From DATHTK01 sp035463295 (GTDB lineage Bacteria > Actinomycetota > Rubrobacteria > Rubrobacterales > Rubrobacteraceae), in contig DATHTK010000082.1 in assembly GCA_035463295.1 (NCBI GenBank), positions 1 through 39,314 of the forward strand: a stretch of 39,314 nucleotides of DNA, written 5' to 3'. The notes below the pieces were generated by a model. That model ran no database searches and was not told the origin of the DNA. It was given only the letters and a program-made list of their open reading frames with translations. Positions 23,770 through 31,717 of the stretch are shown in pieces. Every line of letters starts with the position of its first letter. Within the stretch, counting starts at the first letter, position 1. A program made the translations under genes and the position numbers.

Positions 23770-24654
23770 GTGGAAGCGGACGGTTCCAGAGGGCTCGCAA
23801 GTTCCTACCTCCGGCTCGTCCGGCCCAAGCAGTGGACCAAGAACGGTTTCGTGCTGGCCGGGCTCGTGTTCTCGCAGGAGGCCTTTCTGGCGACCTCGGT
23901 GATCTCGGCCCTGCTCGCCTTCGTCGCATTCTGCGCGCTCTCGGGGGCCGTGTACGCGGCCAACGACGTGCTCGATGTCGAGGAGGACCGCAAGCACCCG
24001 CTCAAGAGACGCAGGCCCGTAGCGAGCGGCGAGATCTCATCCGCCTCGGCTCTCGCCTTCGCCGCGGTCGTGGGGATTGGGGGTCTGGCGCTGTCCTTCG
24101 CCGTGCACCTCGGGGTCGGGCTCGCGGGTGTGGCGTATCTCGCGTTGCAAGCTCTGTACACGCTCTGGCTCAAGCACGTCGCGATCCTCGACGTCATGAG
24201 CATCTCGACGGGGTTCGTGATCCGGGCTCTCGCCGGCGTGGCCGCGGTGGGAACCGCGATCTCCCCCTGGCTGATCGTCTGCACCGGGCTTCTCACGCTC
24301 TTCCTCGGCTTCTCCAAGCGGCGCCACGAGCTCGCCGCCCTGGGGGACGGGGCGTCGGTCCATCGCAAGAACCTGCGTGAGTACTCGGTGCCGCTCCTGG
24401 ACGAGATGATGAACATCATGCTCTCGGCGACGATCATCGCCTACACCCTCTATACCTTTACGGCCTACACCACGCCCTACATGATGGCGAGCATCCCGTT
24501 CGTGGTCTACGGGGTCTTCCGCTACATGCTCCTCGTTCACCGCGACGGCGGCGGCAACCCGGACACGCTGCTCTTGCGCGACCGGCCGCTGCAGATCGCG
24601 CTGCTCCTCTGGCTCGCCGTCGTGATGGCGATCCTCTACGTCTTGCCCCTGTGA
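23770..24654 (+). CDS. UbiA-family decaprenyl-phosphate phosphoribosyltransferase (DPPR synthase)-like protein
   Basis: 294-aa polytopic membrane protein. It starts V-R-P-K-Q-W-T-K-N, the hallmark of the DPPR synthase branch, and carries N65-D-V-L-D-V-E-E-D-R-K-H-P-L-K-R-R-R-P and the later G-F-S-K-R-R-H-E-L motif. In mycobacteria (Rv3806c) this enzyme transfers phosphoribose from PRPP to decaprenyl phosphate for cell-wall arabinan. The pentosyl-lipid product here is unknown. It is coupled (GTGA overlap, 4 nt) to the YbhN-type gene. Confidence 0.82.
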   Translation: MEADGSRGLASSYLRLVRPKQWTKNGFVLAGLVFSQEAFLATSVISALLAFVAFCALSGAVYAANDVLDVEEDRKHPLKRRRPVASGEISSASALAFAAVVGIGGLALSFAVHLGVGLAGVAYLALQALYTLWLKHVAILDVMSISTGFVIRALAGVAAVGTAISPWLIVCTGLLTLFLGFSKRRHELAALGDGASVHRKNLREYSVPLLDEMMNIMLSATIIAYTLYTFTAYTTPYMMASIPFVVYGVFRYMLLVHRDGGGNPDTLLLRDRPLQIALLLWLAVVMAILYVLPL

Positions 24655-25607
24655 GACGCCTGGGGCGCAACCTCGCCCTCGCCCTCGCTCTCGGCGCCGC
24701 CGTGTACCTGGTCCTGGCCGTCCTCTCGGACTTCGGCAACGTCGCAGGGGCCCTGGAGAACTTCAACTATGCTCTGCTGCCGGCCATCCTCGGGCTGGTC
24801 TCGCTCTCGTACGTGGGGCGCTTTCTGCGTTGGGTCTACTACCTCGAGGTCCTGAAGGTGTCGGTGCCAACGGGGATGAACGCGGCCATCTTCGCCGCGG
24901 GGCTCTCGATGACGATCTCGCCGGGCAAGCTCGGTGAGGTCCTCAAGTGCGTCTTCGTCCGCCAGGTCTCGGGAGCCGCGATCTCGCGCACCGCCCCCGC
25001 GGTCGTCGCCGAGCGGATCACCGACGGCACCGGCGTGGTCGCCTGGGGTTTGCTGGGCGCGATGGTCTTCAGCTTCGGACCCGGCATGCTCCTGGCGTTT
25101 CTCGCCGTCGCGGCTCTGGGCATAGCGGTCCTCCGCTCAAAACGCCTCTCGCTTGTGGCCGAGAGGGCGCTGCTCAAGGTGCCGCTGCTGAACCGACTCG
25201 CGCCCGCAGTGCATGAGTTCCACGCCTCCTCGAACGAGCTGCTCTCCACGCGGCCTCTCGTGGTCGGTACGGTCATCTCCTTTCTCTCGTGGGGACTCGA
25301 GATCCTGGCGGTCTACCTCTGCGCCGTGGGGATCGGGGCGCAGCTACCGTTCCTCGTGGTGGTCTTCGTCTTCGCGGCCGGCTCGCTGGTCGGCGTCGGC
25401 AGCATGCTGCCCGGCGGGATCGGGGCGGCCGAGGCGAGCATGGCGGGGATGTTCAAATTCTACGCCGGGCTCCCGGCCGGGCTCGCCGTCGCGCTCACCT
25501 TCGTGATACGCCTCGTTACCCTCTGGTTCGCGACGCTCGTCGGGGTCGTCGGCCTCTTCGTGGTGCGCCACCTCCTCGGGGACGCGGCGCTGGAGACCGA
25601 CCCCTAG
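24651..25607 (+). CDS. YbhN/LPG-synthase-TM family membrane protein (flippase-like)
   Basis: 318-aa protein with about eight hydrophobic helices of the lysylphosphatidylglycerol synthase transmembrane (UPF0104, YbhN/AglD-like) family. Typical points are R-F-L-R-W-V-Y-Y-L near residue 60, S-P-G-K-L-G-E-V-L-K near 90, E-R-I-T-D-G near 121, and the late L-P-G-G-I-G-A-A-E-A-S-M. No soluble aminoacyltransferase domain is attached. Coupling to the DPPR-synthase-like gene suggests it handles or flips the same polyprenyl-linked sugar; this is inferred from context. Confidence 0.8.
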   Translation: MRRLGRNLALALALGAAVYLVLAVLSDFGNVAGALENFNYALLPAILGLVSLSYVGRFLRWVYYLEVLKVSVPTGMNAAIFAAGLSMTISPGKLGEVLKCVFVRQVSGAAISRTAPAVVAERITDGTGVVAWGLLGAMVFSFGPGMLLAFLAVAALGIAVLRSKRLSLVAERALLKVPLLNRLAPAVHEFHASSNELLSTRPLVVGTVISFLSWGLEILAVYLCAVGIGAQLPFLVVVFVFAAGSLVGVGSMLPGGIGAAEASMAGMFKFYAGLPAGLAVALTFVIRLVTLWFATLVGVVGLFVVRHLLGDAALETDP

Positions 25608-25951
25608 CGTGCTCCGGGCGCACCAGCGATGCAAGAAGGGGTCGAGGATGGGAGGGATCTCGTCCGGGTGAGGCTACCTCATCGCCATCCCGCTGCTCGT
25701 CCTCGAGGCGATGCTGGCGCCAATGATCACGGCCCAGGCGCGGGCAGGGGTGTCGTCTACCCCCGGCGAGAGGGCGGCCGATTGAAAAACCGGCGGTCGT
25801 GGTTTATGACTCATACCAACCGTCCCGCGCGAGGGGCGGACTTGCTGGGAACCCGACCGATACGAAAGGTGCATCCTGCAGCCCCACGACAGAGATCAGA
25901 CACAGCCCCGGCAGAGCAGGGGCGCTTTGGAGAACAATCGGCTACTTTCAC
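25608..25951. other. Intergenic gap before topA, no supported gene
   Basis: About 340 bp without a convincing gene. It contains a 45-codon frame (25648-25785) interrupted by TGA at codon 8, whose later part (GYLIAIPLLVLEAMLAPMI) looks like one membrane segment. It may be a remnant of a small membrane protein. The right part becomes AT-richer toward the topA promoter. Confidence 0.4.
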
Positions 25952-25981
25952 CTGACAAAGTGCTCTTTGTCGGTGTAAAAT
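25952..25981 (+). promoter_or_regulatory. topA promoter with overlapping inverted repeat, leaderless
   Basis: -35 CTGACA (25952-25957), 18-bp spacer, -10 TAAAAT (25976-25981); the ATG at 25991 is 9 nt beyond the -10 and has no Shine-Dalgarno. A perfect 7-bp inverted repeat GACAAAG-TGCT-CTTTGTC (25954-25971) overlaps the -35 and spacer, so it could be a repressor or supercoiling-sensitive operator. Confidence 0.6.
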
Positions 25982-25990
25982 TGTAGCAAT

Positions 25991-28102
25991 ATGCGGTTAA
26001 TAATCTCTGAGAAAGCCAATGCGGCGAAGAAGATCGCCCAGTTCCTCTCTGAAGGCGCCGTCAAGGACGGCAAGCACCGTAGCGTGCCGCACCACACCTT
26101 CACCTGGAAGGGCGAGGAGTGCGTCTCGGTCGGGCTCAAGGGGCACGTGCTCAACCCCGAATATCCCGAGAAGTACTCCAACTGGCAGAAGGTCGAGCCC
26201 TCGGAGCTCATAGACGCGGAGATCCTCAAGAACGTCTCCGAGAAGGGCGTCGCCGAGGCGGTGAGGTCCCTGGCGAAAAAGGCTGACACGGTCGTCATCG
26301 CAACGGACTTCGACCGGGAGGGCGAGCTGATCGGGGTCGAGGCCCTCTCCCTGGCTTTCGAGGCCAATCCGAAGCTGATGGACCACGTCGAGCGCTCGCG
26401 CTTCTCGGCCCTGACTCCGGTCGAGGTGAACCGCGCCTTCGACAACCTGGTCGATGTCTCTAGAGAGCTTGCGGATGCTGGTGAGGCGCGCCAGGATATA
26501 GACCTGATCTGGGGCGCCACCCTGACCCGCTGGGTCTCGCGGGCGACGAAGCGTTACGGGAGCGCATTTCTCTCCGTCGGGCGCGTCCAGTCGCCGACCC
26601 TCGCCCTCATAGCCGAGCGCGAGCGCGAGCGGCGGGCCTTCGTCGCCGAGTCCTACTGGGAGCTGGAGGTGAACCTCAGGAACGGCGAGCCGTTCACCGT
26701 CCGCCACCAGACCGAGCGCTTCAAGGACGAGGCGAAGGCCAGGAGCGCCTTCGAGAACATCGCGGAGACGGCGACGGTAACTGGGGTCGAGCAGAAGTCC
26801 GCGACCCGCAGGCCGCCCACGCCGTTCAACACGACCGGGTTTCTGACCGCGGCGGCGTCTCTAGGGATCAGCCCCTCAAGAGCGGCCCGTATCGCCGAGG
26901 ACCTCTACACCGACGGCTACATCTCCTATCCCCGGACGGACAACACCGTCTACCCGCGATCGCTAGATCTGCGGGAGGTGCTCGGGTACCTCAAGCGCGT
27001 GGAGGGGGCCGGACGGCACGCGGAGCGGTTGCTCGCCCGGGAGACGCTCTCGCCGACGCGCGGCAAGAAAGAGACGACGGACCATCCCCCGATCTACCCG
27101 ACCGGCTACGCTTCGAAGAAGTCCATGCGCGACGACCGCTGGAAGATCTATCAGCTCGTCGTCCGGCGCTTTCTCGCCACCCTCTCGGAGCCGGCGAAGA
27201 CGCTGCGCACTACGCTGCGCTTCGACTCGGGCGGCGAGCCGCTCGTCACCGGCGGGACGGTCGTCACCGAGGAGGGCTGGCTCGGCGTTTACCCCTACAG
27301 CCGTCGCGCCGACGAGGAGCTTCCGAACCTCGGCGAGGGCGACGTGTTGCAGGTCATCGGGAAGGAGATCCTCTCGAAGGAGACCCAGCCACCGGGCCGC
27401 TACGGCGCGGGCCGCCTGATAAACGTGATGGAGGACCTCGGGCTCGGCACCAAGGCCACCCGCCCGAACATCATCCAGAACCTCTACGACCGCGGCTACG
27501 TACACGACGATCCGCTGGTGCCGACCGAGAAGGGTATGGCGGTTGCCCAGGCGCTCGAAGACTTCGCCTCGGAGATCGCCAGCCACGAGATGACCGCCGA
27601 CCTGGAGCGGAGTATGGACGCCATCTCGGAGGGTAAGACCTCGAAGGAGAACGTCGTGGACGAGTCCCGTGACGTCCTCCGCCGGGTCTACGAACACCTG
27701 CAGAACTCCGAGACCGAATTCGCAGATATCGTGTGGGAGGGCATCCGCACGGACGAGACCCTGGGCAAGTGTCCCGAAAGCGGTCACGACCTGATCGTCC
27801 GCCGCAACCGCAAGAGCCGCAAGCGGTTCGTGGGTTGTTCCGGATACCCGGATTGCCGGGTTACCTACCCGCTCCCACAGCGGGGCGAGATCATCCCTCT
27901 CGGAACCCAGTGCGACGCCTGCGGCTCGCCGGAGATCAAGGTGCTCGGCGGCAAGCGACCCTGGATCACCTGTATCAATATGGACTGCCCGAAAAAGCAG
28001 GAGCAGCGCGAAGCCGCGAACAACACCAATAATAGGGGAGATAGGGAGGGGGAGCCAACATCTCGCGACGACGCTCAGGAACCGGTGAAGTCCACCACAT
28101 AG
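25991..28102 (+). CDS. topA: DNA topoisomerase I, archaeal-type (type IA)
   Basis: 703-aa type IA topoisomerase relaxing negative supercoils. It starts R-L-I-I-S-E-K-A-N-A-A-K-K-I-A, the archaeal TopA style. The Toprim acidic triad region is A-T-D-F-D-R-E-G-E-L-I-G near residue 105, and the nucleophile is Tyr313 in I-S-Y-P-R-T-D-N. Further blocks are G-R-V-Q-S-P-T-L and the G-L-G-T-K-A-T-R-P-N-I-I helix. The C-terminus has two zinc-ribbon-like modules, G-C-S-G-Y-P-D-C and C-D-A-C-G...C-I-N-M-D-C, and a charged tail. Bacterial TopA usually starts L-V-I-V-E-S-P-A-K-A, so transfer from archaea is suspected. Confidence 0.92.
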   Translation: MRLIISEKANAAKKIAQFLSEGAVKDGKHRSVPHHTFTWKGEECVSVGLKGHVLNPEYPEKYSNWQKVEPSELIDAEILKNVSEKGVAEAVRSLAKKADTVVIATDFDREGELIGVEALSLAFEANPKLMDHVERSRFSALTPVEVNRAFDNLVDVSRELADAGEARQDIDLIWGATLTRWVSRATKRYGSAFLSVGRVQSPTLALIAERERERRAFVAESYWELEVNLRNGEPFTVRHQTERFKDEAKARSAFENIAETATVTGVEQKSATRRPPTPFNTTGFLTAAASLGISPSRAARIAEDLYTDGYISYPRTDNTVYPRSLDLREVLGYLKRVEGAGRHAERLLARETLSPTRGKKETTDHPPIYPTGYASKKSMRDDRWKIYQLVVRRFLATLSEPAKTLRTTLRFDSGGEPLVTGGTVVTEEGWLGVYPYSRRADEELPNLGEGDVLQVIGKEILSKETQPPGRYGAGRLINVMEDLGLGTKATRPNIIQNLYDRGYVHDDPLVPTEKGMAVAQALEDFASEIASHEMTADLERSMDAISEGKTSKENVVDESRDVLRRVYEHLQNSETEFADIVWEGIRTDETLGKCPESGHDLIVRRNRKSRKRFVGCSGYPDCRVTYPLPQRGEIIPLGTQCDACGSPEIKVLGGKRPWITCINMDCPKKQEQREAANNTNNRGDREGEPTSRDDAQEPVKSTT

Positions 28103-28229
28103 AGACCAGGCTCGCCCCGGCCCCCGCGGACGAACCCCCGCAACATCGAACCTCGCTCCCGATCCGGGCGAGCGGTTACCTCCTCCTCGCCGCAATAGCC
28201 GCCGCAGTTTGCTATTCGGCGGTAATATA

Positions 28230-28256
28230 GTTAAGATAGATGAAGAAAATGTTAAG
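28230..28256 (+). promoter_or_regulatory. AT-rich upstream region with a GTTAAG direct repeat
   Basis: In an unusually AT-rich stretch before the amidotransferase gene, GTTAAG occurs at 28230-28235 and 28251-28256, a 21-bp (two-turn) spacing typical of paired activator sites. TAATAT (28223-28228) may be a -10. The binding factor is unknown. Confidence 0.35.
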
Positions 28257-28271
28257 TTGACAGGTTGGTGA

Positions 28272-29042
28272 GTGAGTTTGGCCCCGGTAATAGGCGTAAC
28301 GGCGACGTTAAAGGAAGACATAGATCACGTCGCGCACCGACCGTTGGGCCGTTTCGTGCGGGCGGACTTCGACTACGTCGAGGGCGTTGCGGAGGCTGGC
28401 GGGGTTCCGGTGGTACTGCCGCCGGTCGGAGAGACGCGGACGGCTGAGGCGGTGATCGTGGGCCTCGACGGACTCTTGCTCAGCGGCGGGAGCGACCTGG
28501 ACCCTGGCTACTACGGGGAGGAGCCGGCGCCGGAGCTCGGGATGACCATACCGGAGCGCGATGCGTTCGAGATGGCGCTCGTGGAGCTGGCGCTCAGGCG
28601 CGGGATACCGATCTTCGGGATCTGCCGGGGGATGCAGATACTCAACGTGGCGCTGGGCGGCACGCTGTACCAGGACCTCCCCTCGCAGTACGGTGGGGAC
28701 GTTCTCAAGCACCGTCAGGAGACGCCCAAGTGGCAGCCCACGCACGAGGCCGAGATCTCCGGCGGCTCCTTTCTGGAGGAGGTCACGTCGAGCCGGCGCG
28801 TGAAGGTCAACTCTTATCACCACCAGGGGATCAAAGACCTCGCCGACGGTCTCGTCGTATCGTCTCGCTCCCCGGACGGGGTCGTGGAGGCGGTCGAGGC
28901 CCGCAATCTCTCCGAGCGCTGGTTGCTCGGCGTCCAGTGGCACGCCGAAGCGATGCGCGGGGCCGGTCCCCAGCAGCGCGCCCTCTTTGAGGCGCACGTC
29001 TCCGCCTCCGAGCGCCACGCCCTACGCCGCGCCGCGGCCTAG
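28272..29042 (+). CDS. Class-I glutamine amidotransferase, gamma-glutamyl-GABA hydrolase-like (PuuD family)
   Basis: 256-aa stand-alone glutaminase-fold hydrolase. Nucleophile Cys118 in F-G-I-C-R-G-M-Q, L-L-S-G-G-S-D-L-D-P upstream, V-N-S-Y-H-H-Q-G mid-protein, and the catalytic His-Glu pair in G-V-Q-W-H-A-E. PuuD hydrolyses gamma-glutamyl-GABA in putrescine breakdown. No other puu genes are nearby, so the exact gamma-glutamyl substrate is open. GTG 28272 is taken as start; there is only a weak ribosome site. The tmk frame begins about 40 bp after the stop. Confidence 0.85.
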   Translation: MSLAPVIGVTATLKEDIDHVAHRPLGRFVRADFDYVEGVAEAGGVPVVLPPVGETRTAEAVIVGLDGLLLSGGSDLDPGYYGEEPAPELGMTIPERDAFEMALVELALRRGIPIFGICRGMQILNVALGGTLYQDLPSQYGGDVLKHRQETPKWQPTHEAEISGGSFLEEVTSSRRVKVNSYHHQGIKDLADGLVVSSRSPDGVVEAVEARNLSERWLLGVQWHAEAMRGAGPQQRALFEAHVSASERHALRRAAA

Positions 29043-29083
29043 GGAGCCCGGCCTCGGCGGTTCTTCCGAACACCGGGCGGGGC

Positions 29084-29713
29084 GTCTTAGTAACCGTAGA
29101 GGGGCTGGATTTTTCCGGCAAGTCCACGCTCGTCGGTGCCTTGAGACCGCTTCTCGCCGACCTCGACCGTCCGACGCACCTCACCCGCGAGCCCGGCGGA
29201 ACCCCGGCCGCCGAGCGAATCCGGGAGATATTGCTCGACCCGGGGGTCGAGATGGAGGCCTGGACGGAGGCGTATCTCTACGCCGCAGCCCGGGCGGACC
29301 ACGTGCGGCTCGTGCTGCGGCCGCGCCTACTGCGCGGCGAGAACGTCCTCTGCGAGCGCTACCTGGACTCCAGCGTGGCCTACCAGGGCTTCGGGCGGGG
29401 ACTGGGCGTCGAGGCCGTCCGCGAGCTGAACGCGCGCGCCGTCGGCGAAGTCGTCCCTGACAGGACCTTCTACCTGCGTCTGGACGCCGGTGAGAGGGCG
29501 CGGCGCGCCGTCTCGCTCGGGGCGCCGCTCGACAGAATCGAGCAGGTCGGCGACGAGTTCGTGGGGCGCGTCGAGGAGGGATTCGAGGAGCTCGTCCGTC
29601 GGGAACCGGAGAGGATCGAGGTCCTCGATGCGCGGCGCCCGCCCGAGGAGCTGGCCCGGTTGGTGGTGGGGAGGATCCGGACGCTGCAATATACTCGGGG
29701 CGATGGTGGATAG
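29084..29713 (+). CDS. tmk: Thymidylate kinase, start codon non-canonical
   Basis: dTMP kinase. The reading frame encodes the full N-terminal P-loop V-T-V-E-G-L-D-F-S-G-K-S-T-L at 29090-29131, then T-R-E-P-G-G-T, the D-S-S-V-A-Y-Q-G block and a typical length of about 209 aa. In this frame there is no ATG, GTG or TTG between the TGA at 28988 and TTG 29141, and the TTG would delete the P-loop. GTC 29084, TTA 29087 or GTA 29090, just after the G-rich GGGCGGGG, are the best sites; a base-call error is the alternative. It overlaps holB by 11 nt. Confidence 0.85.
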   Translation, partial: VLVTVEGLDFSGKSTLVGALRPLLADLDRPTHLTREPGGTPAAERIREILLDPGVEMEAWTEAYLYAAARADHVRLVLRPRLLRGENVLCERYLDSSVAYQGFGRGLGVEAVRELNARAVGEVVPDRTFYLRLDAGERARRAVSLGAPLDRIEQVGDEFVGRVEEGFEELVRREPERIEVLDARRPPEELARLVVGRIRTLQYTRGDGG

Positions 29714-30857
29714 GACTCTGGTAGCGGGACCGAGGCCGTCGGGGACTTTCGCCGGAGTGCTCGGCAACGCGGCGGCGTTGCGGATGCTCGAGAAGGCGCT
29801 CTCTACGGGAGAGGTCGCGCACGCCTACCTCTTCTACGGGCCGCCCGGGGTCGGGAGGCGGACGGTGGCGAGGAGGTTCGGGGCGGCGCTGGTGGCGGAC
29901 GGAGAAGGGGCCGCTGAGGACCGGGCGCGGCGCGGGCTGCACCCGGATCTGGCCGAGGTCGAGCCCGAGGGAGCGTTCACCACCATCGGGCAGATCCGGG
30001 AGGTATTGCGCCTCGCGGCGAGTCGCCCGTTCGAGGGGGCGCGCCGCGTCTTTCTCCTGCGGGCGGACACGCTCAACGTCCAGGCGGCGAACGCGCTGCT
30101 GAAGACGCTTGAGGAGCCGGAGGGAGAGACGGTCTTCGTGCTCCTGGCGACCTCGCGCGACGGCGTCCTGCCCACGATATCCTCCCGGACTCGGCCAGTG
30201 CGCTTCGACCCGGTCCCGACCGCCGAGGTGGCGCGGTTTCTGGAGGAGTGCGGGGGAGGAGCCGAAGCTGGTGTCAGAACCCCCGGTACGACCCGACCGC
30301 CGCTGGAGCCGGCGGTAGCGGCGGCGCTCGGGCGGGGGAGCGTGGGGCTCTCTCTGCGGTACTTCGGTGAAGGGGAGCTGAGGGAGCTGCGCGAGGTCGT
30401 CTTCGAGGCGGGATTCGCGCTCTCGGGGGACTTCGAGGCGCGGAGCGAGGCGGCGCGCGCTATCTTCGAGCGGGCGGAGGCCGTCGGAGCGGCCCGGGAG
30501 GCGTCCTTTCTCGAGACGTTAGAGGACCCGGACAGGCAGACCAGGGATAGAGCCAAGCGGGCCGGGAGGGCGGCGCGGGACGGCGCGGTGCGCGAGGCGC
30601 TGGATCTGCTCGCGATCGCGTACCGGGACGCGGCGGTGGTCGTGGCCGGTGCGCCGGAGCTGGCGACCAACGTGGACCGAGTCGAGGAGATCCGGCGCCA
30701 CGTCGAGGAGCACCCGGCGGCGGATTGGGCCGGTGCCGCGCTGGTCCCGGGGGAAGCGCGCGCGGCGCTTACGTATAATGTATCTCCGGAGGCGATCCTG
30801 GAGGTGGCACTATCGCGGACGCGGCGCAGAGTACTCGGGCCCTCCCCAGGCTCGTAG
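29703..30857 (+). CDS. holB: DNA polymerase III delta' subunit-like protein
   Basis: 384-aa clamp-loader AAA+ protein. ATG 29703 lies inside the end of tmk, the usual tmk-holB pairing. Motifs: G-V-L-G-N near the start, G-P-P-G-V-G-R-R-T as a degenerate Walker A (Lys replaced by Arg), A-N-A-L-L-K-T-L-E-E-P, and L-P-T-I-S-S-R-T sensor 1/SRC-like end. The four zinc cysteines of the usual DnaX/delta' module are absent, which fits a non-hydrolysing delta' rather than DnaX. The C-terminal third is divergent and rich in Arg and Glu. Confidence 0.9.
   Translation: MVDRTLVAGPRPSGTFAGVLGNAAALRMLEKALSTGEVAHAYLFYGPPGVGRRTVARRFGAALVADGEGAAEDRARRGLHPDLAEVEPEGAFTTIGQIREVLRLAASRPFEGARRVFLLRADTLNVQAANALLKTLEEPEGETVFVLLATSRDGVLPTISSRTRPVRFDPVPTAEVARFLEECGGGAEAGVRTPGTTRPPLEPAVAAALGRGSVGLSLRYFGEGELRELREVVFEAGFALSGDFEARSEAARAIFERAEAVGAAREASFLETLEDPDRQTRDRAKRAGRAARDGAVREALDLLAIAYRDAAVVVAGAPELATNVDRVEEIRRHVEEHPAADWAGAALVPGEARAALTYNVSPEAILEVALSRTRRRVLGPSPGS
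30774..30779 (+). promoter_or_regulatory. TATAAT inside holB, possible psp1 promoter
   Basis: A perfect TATAAT at 30774-30779 lies in an AT-rich patch at the 3' end of holB, 38 bp before the candidate psp1 start at 30812, with GGAGGTGG (30800-30807) between. No good -35 is visible. Confidence 0.4.
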
Positions 30858-31717
30858 ATGTCCGTATACCCGGCTGGAGTACCCCGAGGCTCTGCTACGC
30901 CCGGGACCTGGACCTTCGGGTCGGCTACAGGGTCGTGGTGGACACCGAGGTCGGGGAGTTTATCGGGCGCGTCTCTCTTACGCCGAGGCGCCGTGAGCCG
31001 TATGCCCAGCCCTACGATATACTCCGGCTCGCCACCGGAGAGGACGAGCGCGAGGAGGACGAGCACAGGGAGCTGGGGCGCGAGATCCGCAACGAGGCCC
31101 AGAAGCTCGCCCGGGACCACGGCGTCGAGAGGGTCCAGTTCGTCGGCTGCGATGTCTCTCTGGATGGCCACTACGTCGAGGTCAAGTACCAGACCGGCGA
31201 GAACGAGGTCGACCTGGAGCCGGTCAGGGAGGGCCTCGAGCGCGCTTACGATGCCCGGGTCACGCTCCGGCGCTTCCGCTTCATAGATCGGTCCGGAAAC
31301 GCGAGCGGTTGCGACACGTGCGGGCTGCCGCTGTGTTGTTCGGTCTGGAGCGGGGCGCGGAGCCTGGGCCCGGTGAACGTGCGACTCGCCAAGCAGCAGG
31401 GCGTAACGCCAAACGAGAAGATCATGGGCTGCTGCGGTGAGGTCAAGTGCTGCATGCGCTACGAGCACGAGGCGTACAAGGAGTTCAAGGAGCGGGCCCC
31501 GTTCAAGAACTCCACCGTCAGGCTCGGAGAGCGCGAGGGCCGGGTCGTGGACTACTCGATGGTCAAGGACTCCGTCTTCGTCCGGTTCGGCACGAAGCGC
31601 TCCGACGAGGAACTCGTCCCGCTCGGACAGCTCGCGCGTGACAACCCCGGCATAGAGCCCGCCGACCCCGGCGAGTGGGAGTTGCAGGAGCCGCAAGACC
31701 CGGACTCGAAGAAGTAG
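30812..31717 (+). CDS. PSP1/YaaT family protein, probable ATC start
   Basis: PSP1 C-terminal-domain protein (YaaT type), which in B. subtilis works with the Y-complex in phosphorelay and RNA maturation. The Cys-rich core is present: C-D-T-C-G-L-P-L-C-C-S-V-W and the I-M-G-C-C-G-E-V-K-C-C-M-R-Y-E block. Conserved N-terminal sequence (R-L-C-Y-A-R-D-L-D-L-R-V-G-Y) lies upstream of the first GTG (30935). No ATG/GTG/TTG exists further upstream in frame back to at least 30782. ATC 30812 follows an ideal GGAGGTGG site, giving 301 aa. Chromosomal order tmk-holB-psp1 matches Firmicutes. Confidence 0.85.
   Translation: MADAAQSTRALPRLVDVRIPGWSTPRLCYARDLDLRVGYRVVVDTEVGEFIGRVSLTPRRREPYAQPYDILRLATGEDEREEDEHRELGREIRNEAQKLARDHGVERVQFVGCDVSLDGHYVEVKYQTGENEVDLEPVREGLERAYDARVTLRRFRFIDRSGNASGCDTCGLPLCCSVWSGARSLGPVNVRLAKQQGVTPNEKIMGCCGEVKCCMRYEHEAYKEFKERAPFKNSTVRLGEREGRVVDYSMVKDSVFVRFGTKRSDEELVPLGQLARDNPGIEPADPGEWELQEPQDPDSKK

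Noticed and set aside
25648..25785. 45-codon frame with in-frame TGA, considered as a selenoprotein
   Set aside because: No cysteine/redox context and no convincing SECIS hairpin; it looks like a fragment of a membrane protein.
29834..31696. 620-aa ORF on the minus strand
   Set aside because: Antisense to holB and psp1; Ser/Arg-rich shadow.
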